A DNA stretch of 64,000 bases from Sebastes aleutianus (taxonomy: Eukaryota; Chordata; Actinopteri; Perciformes; Sebastidae). This document shows positions 61,900-64,000 of this stretch, one piece after another. Under the pieces are notes generated by a model that had not been told where the DNA came from, searched no databases, and saw only the letters and a list, made by a program, of their open reading frames with translations. The translations under genes and the position numbers were made by a program. The stretch spans positions 17,451,718 to 17,515,717 of the forward strand of contig CAKAKS010000034.1 in the NCBI GenBank assembly GCA_916700875.1, written 5' to 3'. Position 1 is the first letter of the stretch. Each line of letters starts with the position of its first letter.

Positions 61900-63236
61900 A
61901 TGATGATGATGATGAAGAGCCCTATCATTCTGGTGATCTCCACCTTGCTTTTCTCATCTTTTGCTGTCCAGGCCTATCAAAGTAAGCGGTCTACATTAAC
62001 TTTTTTTTCTTAAAAAGTCAAATCTATCCTTATAGGTCACTGTAATAATGTCTTAATATATCTCTTATAGACCAATTAAATGTTATATTATCTGATAATA
62101 GATCAAAAATAATCAGTGATACCGTTCCATAATTTAAAAAGAGATTAAAATAAACAATTGGTCATTACAGTAAAGGCTGAGTCAGCCTAATAAGGTTTAC
62201 ACCGTCTCATTTCTGAGTGTTGGGAGAGGAAAGGTTTTATAAATGAGATCATTATGAACAGTCACTGATTTAGAAACATAAAGCAGATAAGTAGATTTAT
62301 GTATTTTCTATATATACAGTGGTAAGTTAATAGCATTTACATGATTTAAAGTTTTTTGTTACTTAGCAAAATGCTGAATATCAGAATCAAACCACAGCTT
62401 CCTTCAGCAGATTACAGCTGCATTGTTCTCTAAAGGGTTAAAAGTGTAATGGGATAATGCGTAAAAAAGAGAATTTCATGTCGATGTAATGGTTTTGTGT
62501 TGAATACCACTTACAACCACTTTACACTAAACAATTGAGATCACGGGAGCGCGCCACAACTCTAGCAAGACTCTCGTGATTTTATTCCGACATTGGAAAT
62601 ATGTCTGCGACAGTGAAATCGCTTGAAGCGTGGTTTGGTGTAAGGTCAGCATTGGTCTCTCTACAGTATATGTTCATGACATTTGTGTTTCTCTCTCGGT
62701 TTTCCCAGGCAGCTTTGCTCCAGATAAGTGCTGTACAACGTTTCTTTCCTCCAAGAGGCTGCGTACGAACAACGTGATGAGCTACAAGTACACAAACAAC
62801 CGCTGTGCCATGGAGGGTGTCATGTGAGTGTCTTATCTCCTGTTATTAAACTTCAACCTTAAAAGTTCAGTATCAATTTCATTGGCCTTGTTTTTTTTAA
62901 ATATACAAAAGAAAATGGACTTTTAGTAGCTTTCAATATATTCATACACAGTGCCGAGAACAAATACACACGAAGATTCACGTGCAGACATACATGAATT
63001 TAAGCAAACATAAATGTACAGGCATGCAAGTATTAATACAGATTTATATATAAACAACAAATGGATTACTAAACACCACACTATCTGTTGAAAAAAAGTT
63101 GACACTGAAAATGGCATCAACAATCTGTCTCTGTTTTAGCTTCAAGATAATCAACGGTAATGAAGTCTGTGCCGACCCGTCTGAGCTGTGGGTGAAGAAG
63201 CTCATCGAGGCCAAAGAGAGGCTTCAAACTTACTGA
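61900..63236 (+). CDS. CC chemokine, array copy 4
   Basis: Three exons: 61900-61981, 62709-62823, 63140-63236 (stop TGA 63234-63236), 97 residues, the longest of the four. The signal peptide has F for L (SSFAVQA). The last base of exon 1 is A where the others have G, so the split codon becomes Ser (QSSFAPDKCC). The N-loop TTFLSSK has an extra Lys codon. The third-Cys strand is SYKYTNNRCAMEG, the 40s loop IINGN and the C-terminus KERLQTY. Four cysteines and all GT/AG sites are intact. Exon 2 resembles copy 1, but exon 3 resembles copy 2. Confidence 0.94.
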
Positions 63237-63510
63237 CTGACCCAGTGTTTATTCTAACACCTCACTGAGCCGAGATCAAGTGGTGATTTATCTTCATAGC
63301 TTCCTCTCTATTAGCTTTAAAATAAATGGGAAAAAAATATTTTATTATTACCTGTTCTTTTGCCTGTTTTAATGCGGTTTCAAGTGATGTATTGAAACAT
63401 TATTTTCTGATATAACCATTATTAAAAATTCATATATTATTAGATTTGTTTTCCCTTTGTTTTAATTCACCATTTAAGACTAACTTTGATCAGAAAGAAT
63501 TCTATTCATA

Positions 63511-64000
63511 GGGCTGTCTAAGTTAACGCAATAATAACGTGTTAAAGCAAATTTGTTTTAACGTCACTAATCTTAAGGCATTAACGCAACTTGCGATTTT
63601 ACGATTGTAAAGTATTGTATTGTTTAGTGGGCTCAGTTTTAAAACTAGAGTAGACATACTGGCATCATATAAAACTAGAAAAACCTAAGGAATCCATCGG
63701 TACCATCCATGTCATACTAGCTTGTCACGAAGGAAGCTAAATAACGCTCCAAACTTATGCTAAATTTTGGCGAGGAAAAACTGGCATGGCGATTTTCAAA
63801 GGGGTCCCTTGACCTCTGACCTCCAGATATGTGAATGAAAATGGGTTCCATGGGTTACCAAGAGTATCCCCTTTACAGACATGCCCACTTTATGATAATC
63901 ACATGCAGTTTGGGGCAAGTCATAGTCAAGTCAGCACACTGACAGCTGTTGTTGCCTGTTGGGCTGCAGTTTGCAGAGTTAGGATTTGAGCATATTTTTT
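63511..64000 (+). mobile_element. AGGGCTGTC-family MITE after copy 4, cut by window end
   Basis: It starts AGGGCTGTCTAAGTTAACGC and carries the same interior words as those after the other three genes. The right end and whatever follows, possibly further chemokine units, lie beyond the window. Confidence 0.75.

Overview
The window is teleost fish genomic DNA, probably percomorph. The evidence is an intron-containing vertebrate gene with GT/AG splice sites, many (CA)n tracts, fish-type MITEs (AGGGCTG..., TAGAGCTGCAAC..., TTAA-flanked families), LINEs with fish-type 3' tails, a Tc1-like element and a tRNA-derived SINE. No prokaryotic features are present.

Region 1 (1 to about 18,280) holds all but the first coding exon of an EH-domain ATPase gene, most like EHD3, on the + strand. 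Seven coding exons run from 4001 to 16019 and join in frame to give residues 77-535 of a 535-residue protein. The first coding exon, with the P-loop, is not in the window and should lie upstream. The introns are full of MITEs. The 3' UTR probably runs to a polyadenylation signal at 18258.

Region 2 (about 18,280-33,140) has no recognisable host gene. It holds MITEs, an L2-like LINE 3' end (31030-31950) and two blocks, X (24350-25620) and Y (29180-30925), that recur downstream.

Region 3 (33,140-64,000) is a tandem array of four three-exon CC chemokine genes, all on the + strand, with start codons at 33259, 45887, 53122 and 61900. Each encodes a 95-97 residue secreted protein with the CC, C, C cysteine pattern. 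The genes sit in duplicated units of promoter with (CA)n, gene, an AGGGCTG-type MITE, a W block, X, Y, then SINE and Tc1 remnant. One LINE, one nested TTAA MITE, a probable solo LTR, a SINE and a Tc1 remnant are present in some copies and absent from others, so they date the duplication steps.

The most interesting signal is in the chemokines. Exon 2 differs between copies almost only at amino-acid-changing sites while the introns are nearly identical. Copy relationships also switch along the gene (1 with 4 and 2 with 3 over intron 1 and exon 2; 2 with 4 and 1 with 3 elsewhere), as expected from gene conversion. EHD3 and the chemokines have no evident functional link; they are neighbours only.
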